Below are positions 1 to 11,513 of a stretch of 64,000 nt of DNA, one piece after another (position 1 is the stretch's first letter; each line of letters begins with the position of its first letter). Where the stretch lies: positions 2,658,541-2,722,540 of the forward strand of contig JAMKCF010000022.1 of the NCBI GenBank assembly GCA_023634235.1, given 5' to 3'. The position numbers and the translations under genes are program-made. The notes under the pieces are model-generated. The model was not told the origin of the DNA and made no database searches. It worked only from the letters and a program-made list of their open reading frames with translations. This stretch comes from Pisaster brevispinus. Taxonomy: Eukaryota; Echinodermata; Asteroidea; Forcipulatida; Asteriidae.

Positions 1-230
1 GCTAGAGGGCGCTCTTGTGTATTGTGACGTCATCGGTATTTTTTTTGTAATTGCCCACCCTTGCCAAACAATAACATCGTTGAAAGCAACTTCATAAAAA
101 GTTCCACTTTTGAATTACAAGGCACTTCCTGTTTCGACCGGAAGTAGAGGTCATGTAAGGTCACGCACACTGAATAAAATGAAGACCTAGTTTATACCCA
201 CCCAATCCCGCAAACAGAAACCTACAGTCT
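1..230. repeat. Dispersed repeat, copy 1 (cut by window edge)
   Basis: About 205 bases of this stretch recur at 1122-1330 with scattered substitutions. Both copies hold a TGACGTCA palindrome, the phrase ATTGCCCACCCTTGCCA and an ETS-like ACCGGAAGT (CTGGAAGT in copy 2) followed by AGAGGTCA. Copy 1 starts at the window edge, so its true left end is unknown. No coding potential is visible. Confidence 0.8.
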
Positions 231-424
231 TTTGTGGTTGATTTGATATAGATTTTCAAATATTTAAAAAAAGGAAACTTTAAGATGACGTCACGTGACA
301 GGTGATGACGTCATCATGACATCACTGTTTTAGGATCATTATTGCACCAATACCTTTCATCACTGAAAGTTTCATTGCAATCGCTCATTGGGAACATTGC
401 AAAATAACACATACAATAGTTTTT

Positions 425-640
425 GGCTGAAACATACAAATAAAAAAAATAATAATAAAAAAAACTTTAACAAAAACAAGAGCTGTTTCGCTGCGCTTTG
501 CTGCGAAACAGCTAAAAAAACTTTAACGAAAACAAGAGCTGTTTCGCTGCGCTATGCTGCGAAACAGCTAAAAAAACAAAAACAAAAACTTTAACGAAAA
601 CAAGAGCTGTTTCGCTGCGCTTTGCTGCGAAACAGCTAAA
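425..640. repeat. Three tandem copies of a 33-nt hairpin
   Basis: Near-identical hairpins lie at 481-513, 537-569 and 605-637. Each has 11-bp perfect arms AGCTGTTTCGC and GCGAAACAGCT around an 11-nt loop (TGCGCTTTGCT, or TGCGCTATGCT in the middle copy). Each is preceded by CTTTAACGAAAACAAG or a close variant. The 68-aa frame over this stretch is a by-product of the repeat. A degenerate half (GAGCTGTTTCG) follows at 672. Confidence 0.9.
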
Positions 641-1121
641 AATAGACATAATTGCATTTGTGCACAAATGCCGAGCTGTTTCGCCATAACTTTTTCAAAT
701 AACGCAATTGAATATGAAAGTTTTTTGTATTCAAAGCAGTTATGATGTATCAAGCCTGTTTAAAAAAGAATTTGGATCATATCGCTTGTTATTATCAATT
801 TATGACAAAAAGGTGCAACATTTTTTTTTAAAATCATTAAACAATCATGTGATGACGTCATTTCAAAATTTACAAGAACTTGTCAATATCTAACAACCTA
901 CCAAGTGTCAACATGATCGCACTTATACTTCGGGAGTTATACGACTTCAAAAAAGACACCTTTGATGCCGCGTCACGTGAGCCCCGATGACGTCATTGAT
1001 CTGAAACTTCACACATATGATGGCTGTCTGACGATCAACATATGTGTAAATTTTGAAGTGATTACACAAAACTTCGCCACACACATCTTCAAAAAGTCCA
1101 TTTTGATCAGTTTTCAACCTG
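641..1121. other. No gene seen; CRE-like palindromes
   Basis: AT-rich sequence between the two dispersed-repeat copies. It contains two TGACGTCA palindromes (about 854 and 989) and no convincing exon. Confidence 0.6.
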
Positions 1122-1330
1122 CCGCTAGAGGGCGCTCTTGTGTGTTGTGACGTCATCGGTATTTTTTTTAATTGCCCACCCTTGCCAGACAATAACATGG
1201 TTGAAAGCAACTTCATAACTATTTCCACTTTTGAATTACAAAGCACTTCCTGTTTTGACTGGAAGTAGAGGTCATGTGAGGTCATGCACACTGAATAAAA
1301 TGAAGACCTAATTTATCCCCAATCCCGAAT
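1122..1330. repeat. Dispersed repeat, copy 2
   Basis: Second copy of the repeat at 1-230. It begins GCTAGAGGGCGCTCTTGTGT and ends near GAAGACCTAATTTAT. Confidence 0.8.
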
Positions 1331-2529
1331 TTTGAACTTTGAATAAACTACTGTAAATTTACCTCTTGGGAAAGTTACAGATCAAAGAAGCACACAAGTG
1401 AAGATTAGAATTCAAAGCCTTGGATGACTTTGGACTCCCCATTAGCATGATTTTATTGAGGAACAATCTTAGTAGACATCTAACAGAAGCATTGAAGACT
1501 GAAGATGGCTCATATTGAAAGCTGCATCTCCAGTTTCTGTGTTGCACTCCTTCCCAGGCATCAGACTCTTATCCTGCCATCAGACTCTGTTTAATATGTT
1601 TCATGATCATTGTAGGGCCTGTTAGTTAATAGTAAATCAAGATGAAGCTGGTAAAATAAACAAAATTCAAGACATAAAACATTTCAAGATTAGATAGTAA
1701 CGAGTAGAAGGTGCGCATACTGTTTTAGAAGTGAACAACTTATGAATGAAAACCTTCCATCGAGGGGTTGTGAAATATTTATGCTACAATACTTAGTTGG
1801 CGGAACACATTTTTGTCAAATCTAACCATTTTCTGACACTAGTGACAGTGCCAGCAATCATACCATACTGCCCAATTCTACCTCCTCCATGATCATACTA
1901 AACGTTCCTTAGTTTTAATAACCTCACTACGTGATAATTTAAGGATAATCTTTATTAACATAACTGTGCATTACATACGGAACACACAATCATTCTGAAA
2001 AGCAGCGATGTTGAAACGAAGCTTACCGTTTTATTCACCGTGTTGCAACGATAAACACTGCTGTGAGTGCCGGTCTGAAACCCCCTTGACAAGCTGATGT
2101 CACATCCGTGCAATCTCGGTGTGTGATCAAAACATAACCAACGTTGGTCCTTTTTTGCTTGCATTTTCTCATATAATAAATGTCATACGAATCACTGAAG
2201 CAGGTGAACATCTCAGTGAAACTTCGTCTTCAATTCCATATTCACTGTTAAGCCATCAGAAGGGCGAAAAGGGAAACAATTTGATGCCGAACATAGCACA
2301 GGTTGAGAGGAATTCATTTCAGCAGCGTTGCGCCATTGATAAGCTTTCGTTAAAAGTACGATGAACTGTGACATGTCCAAACGTGCACAGAAATCATGCC
2401 ATACATAACCTTTAGTGAAGGCGCACATGGTACTGGAGTAAACACACAGCTTGTCGCAACTGTTGTTACGTTGGTCAGATTTCGTGCTGCTTTAAATTAA
2501 TAGGCAACAAGCGTCTTGACATAAGGCTA
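1331..2529. other. No gene recognised
   Basis: AT-rich, with only short frames (81 aa or less) that lack consistent splice sites or recognisable motifs. Confidence 0.6.
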
Positions 2530-2659
2530 GCTTCCACTCCGTTGCACTGGAATCAGTCGCGAGTAGTATGCCACATGCCGCGTTAGGTATTGGAGCTTCC
2601 ACTCCGTTGCACTGGAATCAGTCGCGAGTAGTATGCCACATGCCGCGTTAGGTATTGGA
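2530..2659. repeat. Perfect 65-bp tandem duplication
   Basis: Two identical 65-bp units (2530-2594, 2595-2659), each starting GCTTCCACTCCGTTGCACTG and ending GGTATTGGA. Perfect identity suggests a recent event. Confidence 0.95.
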
Positions 2660-2732
2660 TCGAGATTTTAATATTTTAATGGCCAATTCACTTAGAAATC
2701 TATCTCAGGTCTTATGGGATCACCCTTTGAAT

Positions 2733-3560
2733 GTGATTTGTATAATTCGGCCGGAGCTTTTTTATGGTGCAAGTACCTTACATGTAGCATTTATGGTTCT
2801 CCGATTATGATTTTTTAAAATATTAAACGTTGATTTATTGTTATGACGTCATTGATGACGTCATCGCACCGAAACATTTGGGTGTCATATACATACTACG
2901 AACAATATACATAGTAAGTTTCAAGACAAAACCCTTCTTGGTTTATGAGAAATGAACGTTTGAAATCTGAATGTTGAACTTCCGGTTTCAACCGGAAGTA
3001 AAGGTCATATGGTGTCACAATGTGTATGTGATTTGCATAATTTGGCAAGAGCTTTTTTATAGTGCAATATCTTACATGTAGCATTTGTGATTCTCCAATT
3101 ATGATTTTTAAAAATATTAAATGTTGATTTATAGTTATGACGTCATCGATGACATCATCAAACCAATTTTCACATATTTATATATAAACACAAAGATCTA
3201 AATACCTAATAAGTTTTAAGTCTCAAACATTTATAGTTCATGAGATATGACGAGTTTTCTTTTTTAAAGAAAATTCAACTTCCGGTTTTGAGCAGAAGTA
3301 AAGGTCACATGGGGTCGTACCTAATGAAAGATTTGTAGAACTGTTCAAGGGCCTTCAGATGATATAATGATTAAAAGAGTAACATCTTTGGTTTATAAGA
3401 TATTACGTTTCCCCCAAAAAAAATTCAACGTCCGGTTTCGACCGGAAGTAAAGGTCACATGGGGTCACATTCTGTGTAAGAGTTGTAAACAAAATGTTGA
3501 ACTTTCATATGAAGCAAAGATTTTGTATTTATCATTTATGGTTCTGTGGCGAAATACTTC
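2733..3560. repeat. About 300-bp tandem repeat with CRE- and ETS-like palindromes
   Basis: Two fairly complete units (from about 2740 and 3040) and a third partial unit share ATTATGATTTTT..AATATTAAA, then a TGACGTCAT palindrome, then CTTCCGGTTT..ACCGGAAGTAAAGGTCA. The ETS-like palindrome recurs near 2981, 3282 (degenerate) and 3430. Reading frames over it have no known domain. Confidence 0.75.
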
Positions 3561-4181
3561 TTGTTTAGTTCCTTCTGAGTGTAATTAGAGGGAAATCGGT
3601 CTCAGCCCAGAACTTTCGGGTAAGAACCGTAAATCGCTAGTTTACTAAAACAAACAATATTCGAGCGGCTGAATAAATGTTTGTGGGGACATTCGTTTTA
3701 GGAAAATATATCCTAATTTAAAGGCAGAGGACTGGCTAGAAATGGCGACAAGAGAAACGTGTATCAATTATGGAACAATTAAAAGAACAGGTTTATTCCA
3801 TTAACAATCAAGCACAGCCAGAGCAGTACTCCACATACAATAAATCTCACAACTGTTTACAAGCATTTGTAAATAATTCCACAAATCAAAATGAATGTCC
3901 CTTTAACTAGATTACCGGACCTCTGCTCTCTCCTTAAGGAGGTGCTAAGGAACAGTTACTTCACTTTAATTGGACCTCCGTGAGGTGTCCAATTAATTAT
4001 AATCAGATAATTAACGACAGGGAAAATATTTGGTAGCTGAATAAAACAAATAATAATTTACAACAAGTGAAGAAAATCAAGTGTGTTCTTGATCTTACCG
4101 GTATCTAATCCCAGATAGTTAAATCCCTTGTTGAAATTATATATCTTGTAAAAATAGCTCTTGATCTGTTTGCAGCAACTT
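3561..4181. other. No gene recognised
   Basis: AT-rich spacer. A short imperfect hairpin (AATTGGAC..GTCCAATT) lies near 3969-3995. Nothing else is supported. Confidence 0.6.
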
Positions 4182-4385
4182 GAGGAGTCCAACCTGGACT
4201 AATGCCAAGTATATTTTAAGATTGCCGCTACCCCCAACTAGATAAAATAAGAGACTAGATAAAATAAGCTTTCCATCCATGTAACATGCATTTGATTGGT
4301 GGACTAAAAAAAGGGCACCCAAAGTCTATACGATTTTTGTGTTTTTTCAGAGTTTTCTTTTGACTCACTGTGGCTGGATCACTGT
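4182..4385 (-). repeat. Left arm of a 200-bp inverted repeat
   Basis: This arm is the near-exact reverse complement of 6696-6898, with about 2.3 kb between the arms. Both carry the phrases TATCTAGTTGGGGGTAGCGG and GTCCACCAATCAAATGCATG, here in reverse. The right arm is part of the duplicated module, so this is an inverted extra copy of a module piece. Confidence 0.9.
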
Positions 4386-4814
4386 GGCTGGAAGCGCCCA
4401 ATAACATCACGCACGCGCGCCTAAATGCATAATCGGGTAGTAGACGGAAAATGAAACCAAGTAGAGGACCCTACGTCATCACAGCGATATGAATAAAACA
4501 TTAAGGAAATACAATAAACTAATTTTTGTTACAGTTCTCTAGATATGACGATTTACAATATTTCTCGTTATTTCTCAATTTTGATGACTTTTTTGGGGTG
4601 ATGATGACGTCATCACCCTGAAAAAGTTGCGGTTTCATCTATACACTTAGGTCTAAGCCTCCATGGTCTAAGTATATGATAAGTTTCAAGTCTCCAGGAG
4701 TTATACTTTTTAACGAAAATTGCGAGAGAAGGTTCTCAGATAAAGTGGGGGAAAAAACCCCAAAACAGAACAGTAACAATAGGTTTTCAGGCGGAATGCC
4801 CGAACACCTAACAA

Positions 4815-5030
4815 ATGTTTAAACCATTGGACTCTAATTATGGTAGTGTGCCTGATCCCATGTTAAGCAAAATCAGTTTACCAAGGTGTAATCCAAGTCA
4901 AACAGAGTTGTACAAAATTGCAGTAAGAAGATATGAAATTGTGATGGAAACTCCAAATACCCAACCTTATAAACTTAAAGAGGAAGGGGAGTGTCCAATT
5001 CAACGTAAAAAGTCTGTGTGTTTTATTTGA
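4815..5030 (+). pseudogene. Module block A, exon-like frame of unknown family
   Basis: An open frame of 71 codons containing SVPDPMLSKISLPRCNPSQT and ending KEEGECPIQRKKSVCFI. Related but shorter or damaged copies lie at 9190-9310, 11646-11786 and about 15570-15640, where the phrase CNPSQTE survives in part. The composition looks protein-like and I recognise no family. The downstream edge has no clear GT donor, so exon limits are uncertain. It may be one exon of the duplicated gene family that also contains the 111-bp blocks. Confidence 0.3.
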
Positions 5031-5204
5031 AAATTTTCAACATTTTATCAAATTCTGTCAACGAAACCACAGCAAAGTGATTGAGGCGGGTTGAATAGTA
5101 TTTATTGAATCTCTTGAATGAGTTCTTGCAGTTTATATGAGTTTTCAAAACAGTAAATATGAAGCAAACATAAGGCTTTAGCTTTAATAGATGTTAATTT
5201 TGCA

Positions 5205-5396
5205 TCGGGGATAAAGAATATTAGTTTTGGTTTTTACCCTACACCGATTTGTGTTAGCACTGTATACTCAGTACTTTCCCAAGTTCTGTGAAAAAAATCA
5301 TAGGCATATTACTCGGGTGGGATTCTAGAGCAGTGTCTTACCAACTAGACCACCAAGATTGCCCGGTAGCTAGAGGCAGTTCGAATCCTATATTTT
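5205..5396 (-). mobile_element. tRNA-derived SINE (family A), minus strand
   Basis: On the minus strand it reads a degenerate tRNA-like head with the A-box region TGGTCTAGTTGGTA, then TATGCCT.TGATTTTTTTCACAG, then AAGTACTGAGTATACAGTGC and CACAAATCGGTGTAGGGTA. A closely matching full copy lies at 60926-61122 on the plus strand. Here the B-box region is damaged (GTGGGATTC instead of GGGTTCGAATCC), so Pol III activity is doubtful. Confidence 0.8.
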
Positions 5397-5736
5397 TATT
5401 ATTATAAGGCTTAAGCGTTGGGCATAGCGGCAATCTTAAAGTATACTTGACATTAGCCCAAGTTGGACTCCTCCATTACATACAACGCAGAATGCAATGG
5501 ACACTGACGTCTTACCAGGACTAGCATGGCATGACATTGTATCCAGCTCTTACAGTTGCTTTAAAGACAAAGTATTTATGTGAAAGGCCGAAAATGTTTT
5601 AAAACGTAGTCTCATGTTTTCATGACTCAAAAATTGACAACTTGGATGACTTTACAACCTGCAGTTATCAACGGATAATTATATTACCAAGGGTATTCAA
5701 AAATTTCATTGGTATCTTTATGCAGTAATAATTCAG

Positions 5737-5847
5737 GAGAGATGTACATCATGAACAACTGAGTAAGATGAGTCAGACAACTGCAAGGATCCTCAATGAA
5801 CCAGTTCAACATGAGAAGTACAGAGCAAGAAAGGCCCCGTGTTTAAG
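5737..5847 (+). pseudogene. 111-bp exon-like block, copy 1
   Basis: Bounded by TTCAG before it and GTAAAC after it. In phase 2-2 it reads 36 residues without a stop, beginning RDVHHEQLSKMSQTTARIL and ending RARKAPCL. This copy has the best 3' splice site of the seven (ATTCAG; the others read ATTAAG). I do not recognise the family. It could be a functional exon or a duplicated relic. Confidence 0.45.
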
Positions 5848-6490
5848 GTAAACACCAGTGAAGACAATAAGAAGGTTGGATGGGTGGGGGTGTGGCTGGG
5901 GACATGTATACATTAGCATGGCAGATGCCTCGAAGAAGTATACCATTTTTAGTTTGCTTGGGAGGGGAAGTGGAGTTCAGTATTCAATGCTCCAAGCCAG
6001 TTCAGGTTAATAGTCTTGCTCCAAGCCGTTACCGTTAAATACTCCTTGGAAAGTTACTCGTTGGATGAAGTGCAGTGGTCCAACACTATGAGACTAACTT
6101 TGGGTCGGTGGTTGAGTGGTCGGGGGAGGGGTAAGGACCAGGCAGATACTAGCATGGCAGTTGAATATTCTTAAATGAGGTGGCGAAAAAGAGGGACATA
6201 TAAAGTACTCTATTTTTGTTTTGAGCAGATAATCCCCTCACACTACGCGAGCTGCCTATGATGAGGCTGAGTGCACATCCAGAAATGGATTAATCTATTT
6301 ACATCATAGGGGACAAAACTCCAGGTCATATACAAAGTGGCAGAAAGCAAGATACTTATTTTTTAAAAACCTTACAAGTAAAGAATGATAAATTTATTCA
6401 TGATATTTTTAGGTTGCCCAAATAAAGAATAGATTGTAAATATTTCATGTATATAACAAACATAAAACAAGATTTGTTGATGACAATACT

Positions 6491-6898
6491 ATGATTAGGC
6501 CCCCAAACTTGAACCACAAACAAATTATAATTCCCCACGATCGTTGTGAACATCATTTTACAAAAAGAGACATGACCCCTCTTAGCATATTTTGTGTGAA
6601 AATTTTGAAGTCATGTAATGCTACATTTAATACTCAACTAAATGTAGCACTGTTGGCACTTATTACATCTGGAAAACACCTGTATTAATTGAATGCAGTG
6701 ATCCAGCCACAGTGAGTCAAAAGAAAACTCTGAAAAAACACAAAAATCGTATAGACTTTGGGTGCCCTTTTTTTAGTCCACCAATCAAATGCATGTTACA
6801 TGGATGGAAAGCTTATTTTATCTAGTCTCTTATTTTATCTAGTTGGGGGTAGCGGCAATCTTAAAATATACTTGGCATTAGTCCAGGTTGGACTCCTC
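6491..6898 (+). pseudogene. Module block F (CEHHFTKRDMTPL) and right arm of the inverted repeat
   Basis: The frame at 6491-6688 includes IIIPHDRCEHHFTKRDMTPL. Copies lie at 7857-8000, 10221-10409 and 14238-14483. The last is longest and continues into SGKTPVLIECSDPATVGRSK, whereas the other copies lose that frame. The phrase is kept in all four copies, which suggests an ancestral coding exon now decaying. No known domain is recognised. 6696-6898 is the right arm of the inverted repeat with 4182-4385. Confidence 0.35.
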
Positions 6899-7100
6899 TA
6901 TACTTACAACCCAGAATACTATGGACACTGACATCTTACCAGGAGTTTTTATGTGAAAGGCAAAAAAATGTTTTGAATTGTAGTCTCATGTTTTCGTGAC
7001 TCGGAAATTGAGAACTTGACAACCTGCAATATCAACAGATATTTATTTTACCAAGGGTATTCGTAAATTTTCATCTGATCTTTATGCAGTAATGATTAAG

Positions 7101-7211
7101 GAGAGATGTACATCAAGAACAACTGAGTAAGATGAGTCAGACAACTGCAAGGATCCTCAATGAACCAGTTCAACATGAGAAGTACAGAGCAAGAAAGGCC
7201 CAGTGTTTAAG
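7101..7211 (+). pseudogene. 111-bp exon-like block, copy 2
   Basis: Same length, phase and GTAAAC donor as copy 1. The frame is open; proline near the end is glutamine here (RARKAQCL). The upstream edge is ATTAAG instead of ATTCAG. Confidence 0.45.
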
Positions 7212-8174
7212 GTAAACACCAGTGAAGACAATAAGGAGGTTGGATGGGTGGGGGTGTGGCTGGGGACATGTATACATTAGCATGGCAGATGCCTCAAAGA
7301 AGTATACCATTTTTAGTTTGCTTGGGAGGAGAAGTGGAGTTCAGTATTCAATGATCCAAGCCAGTTCAGGTTAATATTCTTGCTCCAAGCCGTTACCGTT
7401 AAATACTCCTTGGAAAGTTACTCGATGGATGAAGTGCAGTGGTCCAACACTATGAGACTAACTTTGGGTCGGTGGTTGAGTGGTCGGGGGAGGGGTAAGG
7501 GCCAGGTAGATACTAGCATGGCAGTTGAATATTCTTAAATGAGGTGGCGAAAAAGAGGGACATATGAAGAACTCTATTTTTGTTTTGAGCAGATAATCCC
7601 CTCACACTATGCGAGCTGCCTATGATGAGGCTGAGTGCACATCCAGAAATGGATTAATCTATTTACATCATAGGGGACAAAACTCCAGTTCATATACAAA
7701 GTGGCAGAAAGCATGATACTTATTTTTTAAAAACCTTACAAGGAAAGATTGATAAATTTATTCATGATATTTTTAGGTTGCCCAGATAAAGAATAGGTTG
7801 TAAATATTACATGTATATAACAAACATAAAACAAGATTTGTTAATGACAATACTATGATTAGGCCCCCAAACTTGAACCACAAACAAATTATAATTCCCC
7901 ACGATCGTTGTGAACATCATTTTACAAAAAGAGAGATGACCCCTCTTAGCATATTTTGTTTGAAAATTTTGAAGTCATGTTATGCTACATAATGCTCAAC
8001 TAAATGTAGCACTGTTGGCACTTATTACATCTGGAAAGCACCTGTATTAATTGAATGCAGTGATCCAGCCACAGTCAGTTGAAGTAAAACTCTGAAAAAA
8101 CACAAAAATCGTATAGACTTTGGGTGTTACAAACGGTACATGTTCAACCAAAAGGTTTCATAATTATAAAGTAA

Positions 8175-8372
8175 TTGTTCAGGCCAAAAAAAATTGACGA
8201 CTTAATTAAAACAGCAAAAAGCTCAGGCAAACGACAAATGTTGCTTCCAATTGAAGGCTGTTTATGCTTTGCACGGTTTGAGCAGGTCTGGTTTCAGCTC
8301 ACACAAACCATTAACTTTACGGAGTGTGGTCCAGACTATAAAGGGTCATGCTGTCTAAAACGGGCTTTGTGA
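8175..8372 (+). pseudogene. Module block G, frame fragment
   Basis: Copies at 8130-8400, 10480-10760 and 14500-14765 share a frame that in the 10433-10732 copy reads TKRFHNYKVIVQAKKIDDLK. Here a one-base change in an A-run splits that frame. The block follows block F in three modules, so F and G may once have been one exon. Family unknown. Confidence 0.3.
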
Positions 8373-8561
8373 TGTGACACAAAAAGTGCCCCTTGGCAAC
8401 GAGTTATGCCCCCTCCCCCACTAACAACCTGTGCCCCCAAAAGATTGTAAATAAAATAGCACAATGAATGGGTTGATACACATACTATCAGTGGCTTCTG
8501 GCTTTTGAAAAAACTGACATCAACTGTAATTGATCCACCTAATCAGTTGATGTCGATCTGA

Positions 8562-8601
8562 TCTACTGTGTGTGTGTGTGTGTGTGTGTGTGGGGGGGGG
8601 G
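8562..8601. repeat. (TG)n and poly-G microsatellite
   Basis: A run of alternating TG of about 26 bases is followed by a run of about 10 G. The 78-aa frame starting MCVCVCVGGG is an artefact of this repeat. A shorter relative lies near 15498-15525 in the corresponding duplicated segment. Confidence 0.9.
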
Positions 8602-8702
8602 TTCCAAATTAGTTTTGTTTTAACCTCGCCTACTTGTCAGATGAACAATCTTAGTTGCTTAAATCAAACTTTTACTAATGTCTGTAATTTAAATCCACCC
8701 AG

Positions 8703-8794
8703 GTTGTACCTTGTGTTGGCACTTCCTATGTTGCAACGCGATTGGTTGCATCTACAACTCGGCATGTCAAGCTCACATACTCTAATATTCCAAG
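8703..8794 (+). pseudogene. Exon-like block E, copy 1 (92 bp)
   Basis: Preceded by CCACCCAG and followed by GTAAGT, which are good splice sites. In one frame it reads VVPCVGTSYVATRLVASTT, similar to the residues read in copies at 11423-11513 and 17792-17882. It is one base off the 91-bp copies by indels near its ends, so its phase differs from theirs. Family unknown. Confidence 0.45.
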
Positions 8795-9728
8795 GTAAGT
8801 TTTTATGATACATACCTCATTATGTATAAAGGGACGGTATAAGCATGAGGTTCTTTGTCACTGAATGATCTACAAGCTCCTTTGTCACTGTACCAAAATC
8901 AAACACCAAAGTGAAAAGACAATATAAACTAGACATACAGTGTTTGTAAACAACAAACACACAGGTGTTCGTGAGTGATGTCACATTGTGATTGAATGAA
9001 CTGGTGACGACGTTTTACCATATCAACCCAATGTCTGGTTTAGAAGTTAGATTGTTTTCCAATTTAATACTTCAACTGCCGGTTTAAACTGGAAGTCTAA
9101 ACCTCATTATGTATAAAAGCTTGGGGTTCTTTGTCACTGAATGATCTACAGACTCCTTTGTCACTGTACCAAAATCCAACACCAACATGAACCAATGTTT
9201 AAACTATTGGACTCTAACTATGGTAGTGTGCCTGATCCCATATGTTAAGCAAATCATTTAACCAAGGTGCAACCCAAGTCAAACAGAGTCAAACAGAAGA
9301 TGTGAAATAATAATACTAGAATAATACTGATAGAATCCCTTGATTGAGTTCTTGCACTTTATATGAGTTTGCAAAACAGTAAATATAAAGCAAACATAAG
9401 GCTTTTGCGCTGGGTGCAGCGACAATCTTAAAATATACTTGGCATTGGCCAAGGTTGGACTCCTCCGTTACATACAACGCAGAATGCAATGGACACTGAC
9501 GTCTTACCAGGACTAGCGTGGCATGACATTAAATCCTGCTCCTACAGTCGCTTTAAAGACAAAGCATTTATGTGAAAGGCCAAAAATGTTTTAAAACGCA
9601 GTCTCATGTTTTCGTGACTCGGAAATTGACAACTTGCATGACTTTACAACCTGCAGTATCAACAGATAATTATATTACCAAGGGTATTCTTAAATTTTCA
9701 TTTGTATTGTTATGCAGTAATAATTAAG

Positions 9729-9839
9729 GAGAGATGTACATCAAGAACAACTGAGTAAGATGAGTCAGACAACTGCAAGGATCCTCAATGAACCAGTTCA
9801 ACATGAGAAGTACAGAGCAAGAAAGGCCCCGTGTTTAAG
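9729..9839 (+). pseudogene. 111-bp exon-like block, copy 3
   Basis: Open in phase 2-2 with the same GTAAAC donor. The encoded residues match copy 1 apart from H to Q at the fifth codon. Confidence 0.45.
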
Positions 9840-10432
9840 GTAAACACCAGTGAAGACAATAAGGAGGTTGGATGGGTGGGGGTGTGGCTGGGGACATGTA
9901 TACATTAGCATGGCAGATGCCTCGAGGAGTATACCTTTTTTGAGCAGATAATCCCCTCGCACTATGCGAGCTACCCATGATGAGGCTGAGTACACATCCA
10001 GAAATGGATTTATCTATTAACATTATAGGGGACAAAACTCCAGTTCATATACAAAGTGGCAGAAAGAAAGATACTGATTTTTTTAAAACCAAGTAAAGAA
10101 TGATAAACTTATTCATGATTTTTTAAGTTGCCCAAATAAAGAATAGGTTGTAAATATTACATATATATTACAAACATAATACAAGATTTGTTGATGACAA
10201 TACTATGATGGCTCCCAAATTTGAACCACAAACAAGTTATGATTCCCTATGATCGTTGTGAACATCATTTTACAAAAAGAGACATGACCCCTCTTAGCAT
10301 ATTTTGTGTGGAAATTTTTAAGTCATGTTATGCTACATTTAATTGCCAAGTTGCTCAACTAAATGTAGCACTGTTGGCACTTAACACATCTGGAAAACAC
10401 CTGTATTAATTGATTGCAGTGATCCAGCCACA

Positions 10433-10732
10433 GTGAGTCAAAGAAAAACCAAAAAAAAACCCACAAAAATCATATTGACTTTGGGTGTTACAAATGGTAC
10501 AATTTCAACCAAAAGGTTTCATAATTATAAAGTAATTGTTCAGGCAAAAAAAATTGACGACTTAAAACAGCAAAAAGCTCAGGCAAACGACAAATGTTGC
10601 TTCCAATTGAAGGTTGTTTATGCTTTGCACGGTTTGAGCAAGTCTGGTTTCCGCTCACACAAACCATTAACCTTACAGAGTGTGGTCCAGACTATAAAGG
10701 TCATGCTGTCTAAAACGGGCTTTGTGATGTGA
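10433..10732 (+). pseudogene. Module block G, longest open copy (99 codons)
   Basis: The frame reads through TKRFHNYKVIVQAKKIDDLK and then AQANDKCCFQLKVVYAL before drifting. In the copy at 14500-14765 the same residues appear with frame breaks. The segment is protein-like and unrecognised. It sits directly after a block F copy. Confidence 0.35.
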
Positions 10733-10789
10733 CACAAAAAGTGCCCCTTTTTTTAGTCCACCAATCAAAACACATGTTATATGGATGGA

Positions 10790-11260
10790 AAGCTTATTTT
10801 ATCTAGTCTCATAAACCGTGCGACTTATATTTCTGCGACCTTGCTAGGGAGTTTTCCATTCAATTTAGTAATACAACCCCCAGGAAAAATGCCAACATGT
10901 GGCGTGACCTTCATATAGAACTGATTATTTGAGTCGAAATGCACTTTTTTTTATATCAAAAAGTGTCCCTCTTTTCTGTCTACTAATTAAATAGAAATTA
11001 TACTTTTTAGAAAGAGGAATATATAAACTAAACAATGCTGAGCGACTTTGTATGTTTAACAAAAGTACTTTCCCGAAACAGAGGAAAACGTCTCCCGGAT
11101 GCATGAATTTTAAGTGAATTTCCCGTGTTAAACAGATCGCCGTGAAAGGCGTTGAGCAGATGCATGCTAGTTCTTCATATGGCAACGAGTTATAGCCCCC
11201 TCCCCCACTAACAACCTGTGCCCCCAAAGGATTGTAAATAAAATAGCACAATGAATGGGT
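10790..11260. repeat. Duplicated 450-bp segment, copy 1
   Basis: Near-identical to 14810-15270. Both contain the phrase CTCATAAACCGTGCGACTTA and a minus-strand frame of 108-119 codons (with CSTPFTAICLTREIHLKFMH here). The minus frame has no recognisable domain and is preserved mainly because the copies are young, so I do not call it a gene. Confidence 0.85.
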
Positions 11261-11422
11261 TGATACACTTACTATCAGTGGCTTCTGGCTTTTGAAAAAA
11301 CTGACATCAACTGTAAATGAACCACTTAATCAGTTGACGTTCGATCTGATCTACTGTCAGATGAACAAACTTAGTTGCTTAAATCAAACTTTTACTAATG
11401 TCTGTAATTTAATTTCATCCAG

Positions 11423-11513
11423 GTTCGCACCTTGTGCTGGCAATTCCCATGTAACAAGCAGATTGGTTGCATCTACAACTCAGCATGTCAAGCTCACACT
11501 CTTATACTCCAAG
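11423..11513 (+). pseudogene. Exon-like block E, copy 2 (91 bp)
   Basis: Bounded by CATCCAG and GTAAGT. In the frame shared with copy 1 it reads FAPCAGNSHVTSRLVASTT and ends LLYSK without a stop. Confidence 0.45.

Larger units (their letters stand above)
5440..8120. repeat. Two direct copies of a roughly 1.4-kb module
   Basis: The stretches from about 5440 and about 6863 are near-identical for more than 1.2 kb. Each contains the 111-bp exon-like block, the phrase GATGGGTGGGGGTGTGGCTG, a GGTCGGTGGTTGAGTGGTCG stretch and the frame starting NLNHKQIIIPHD. Shorter or rearranged copies recur at about 9430-10440, 13300-14500 and 17000-17480. Both copies share all parts in the same order, so this is tandem segmental duplication. 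Confidence 0.9.

Noticed and set aside
1..3560. Integrated virus or retroviral LTRs
   Set aside because: Direct repeats are short (about 205 bp), have no TG..CA termini, primer-binding site or gag/pol frames between them.
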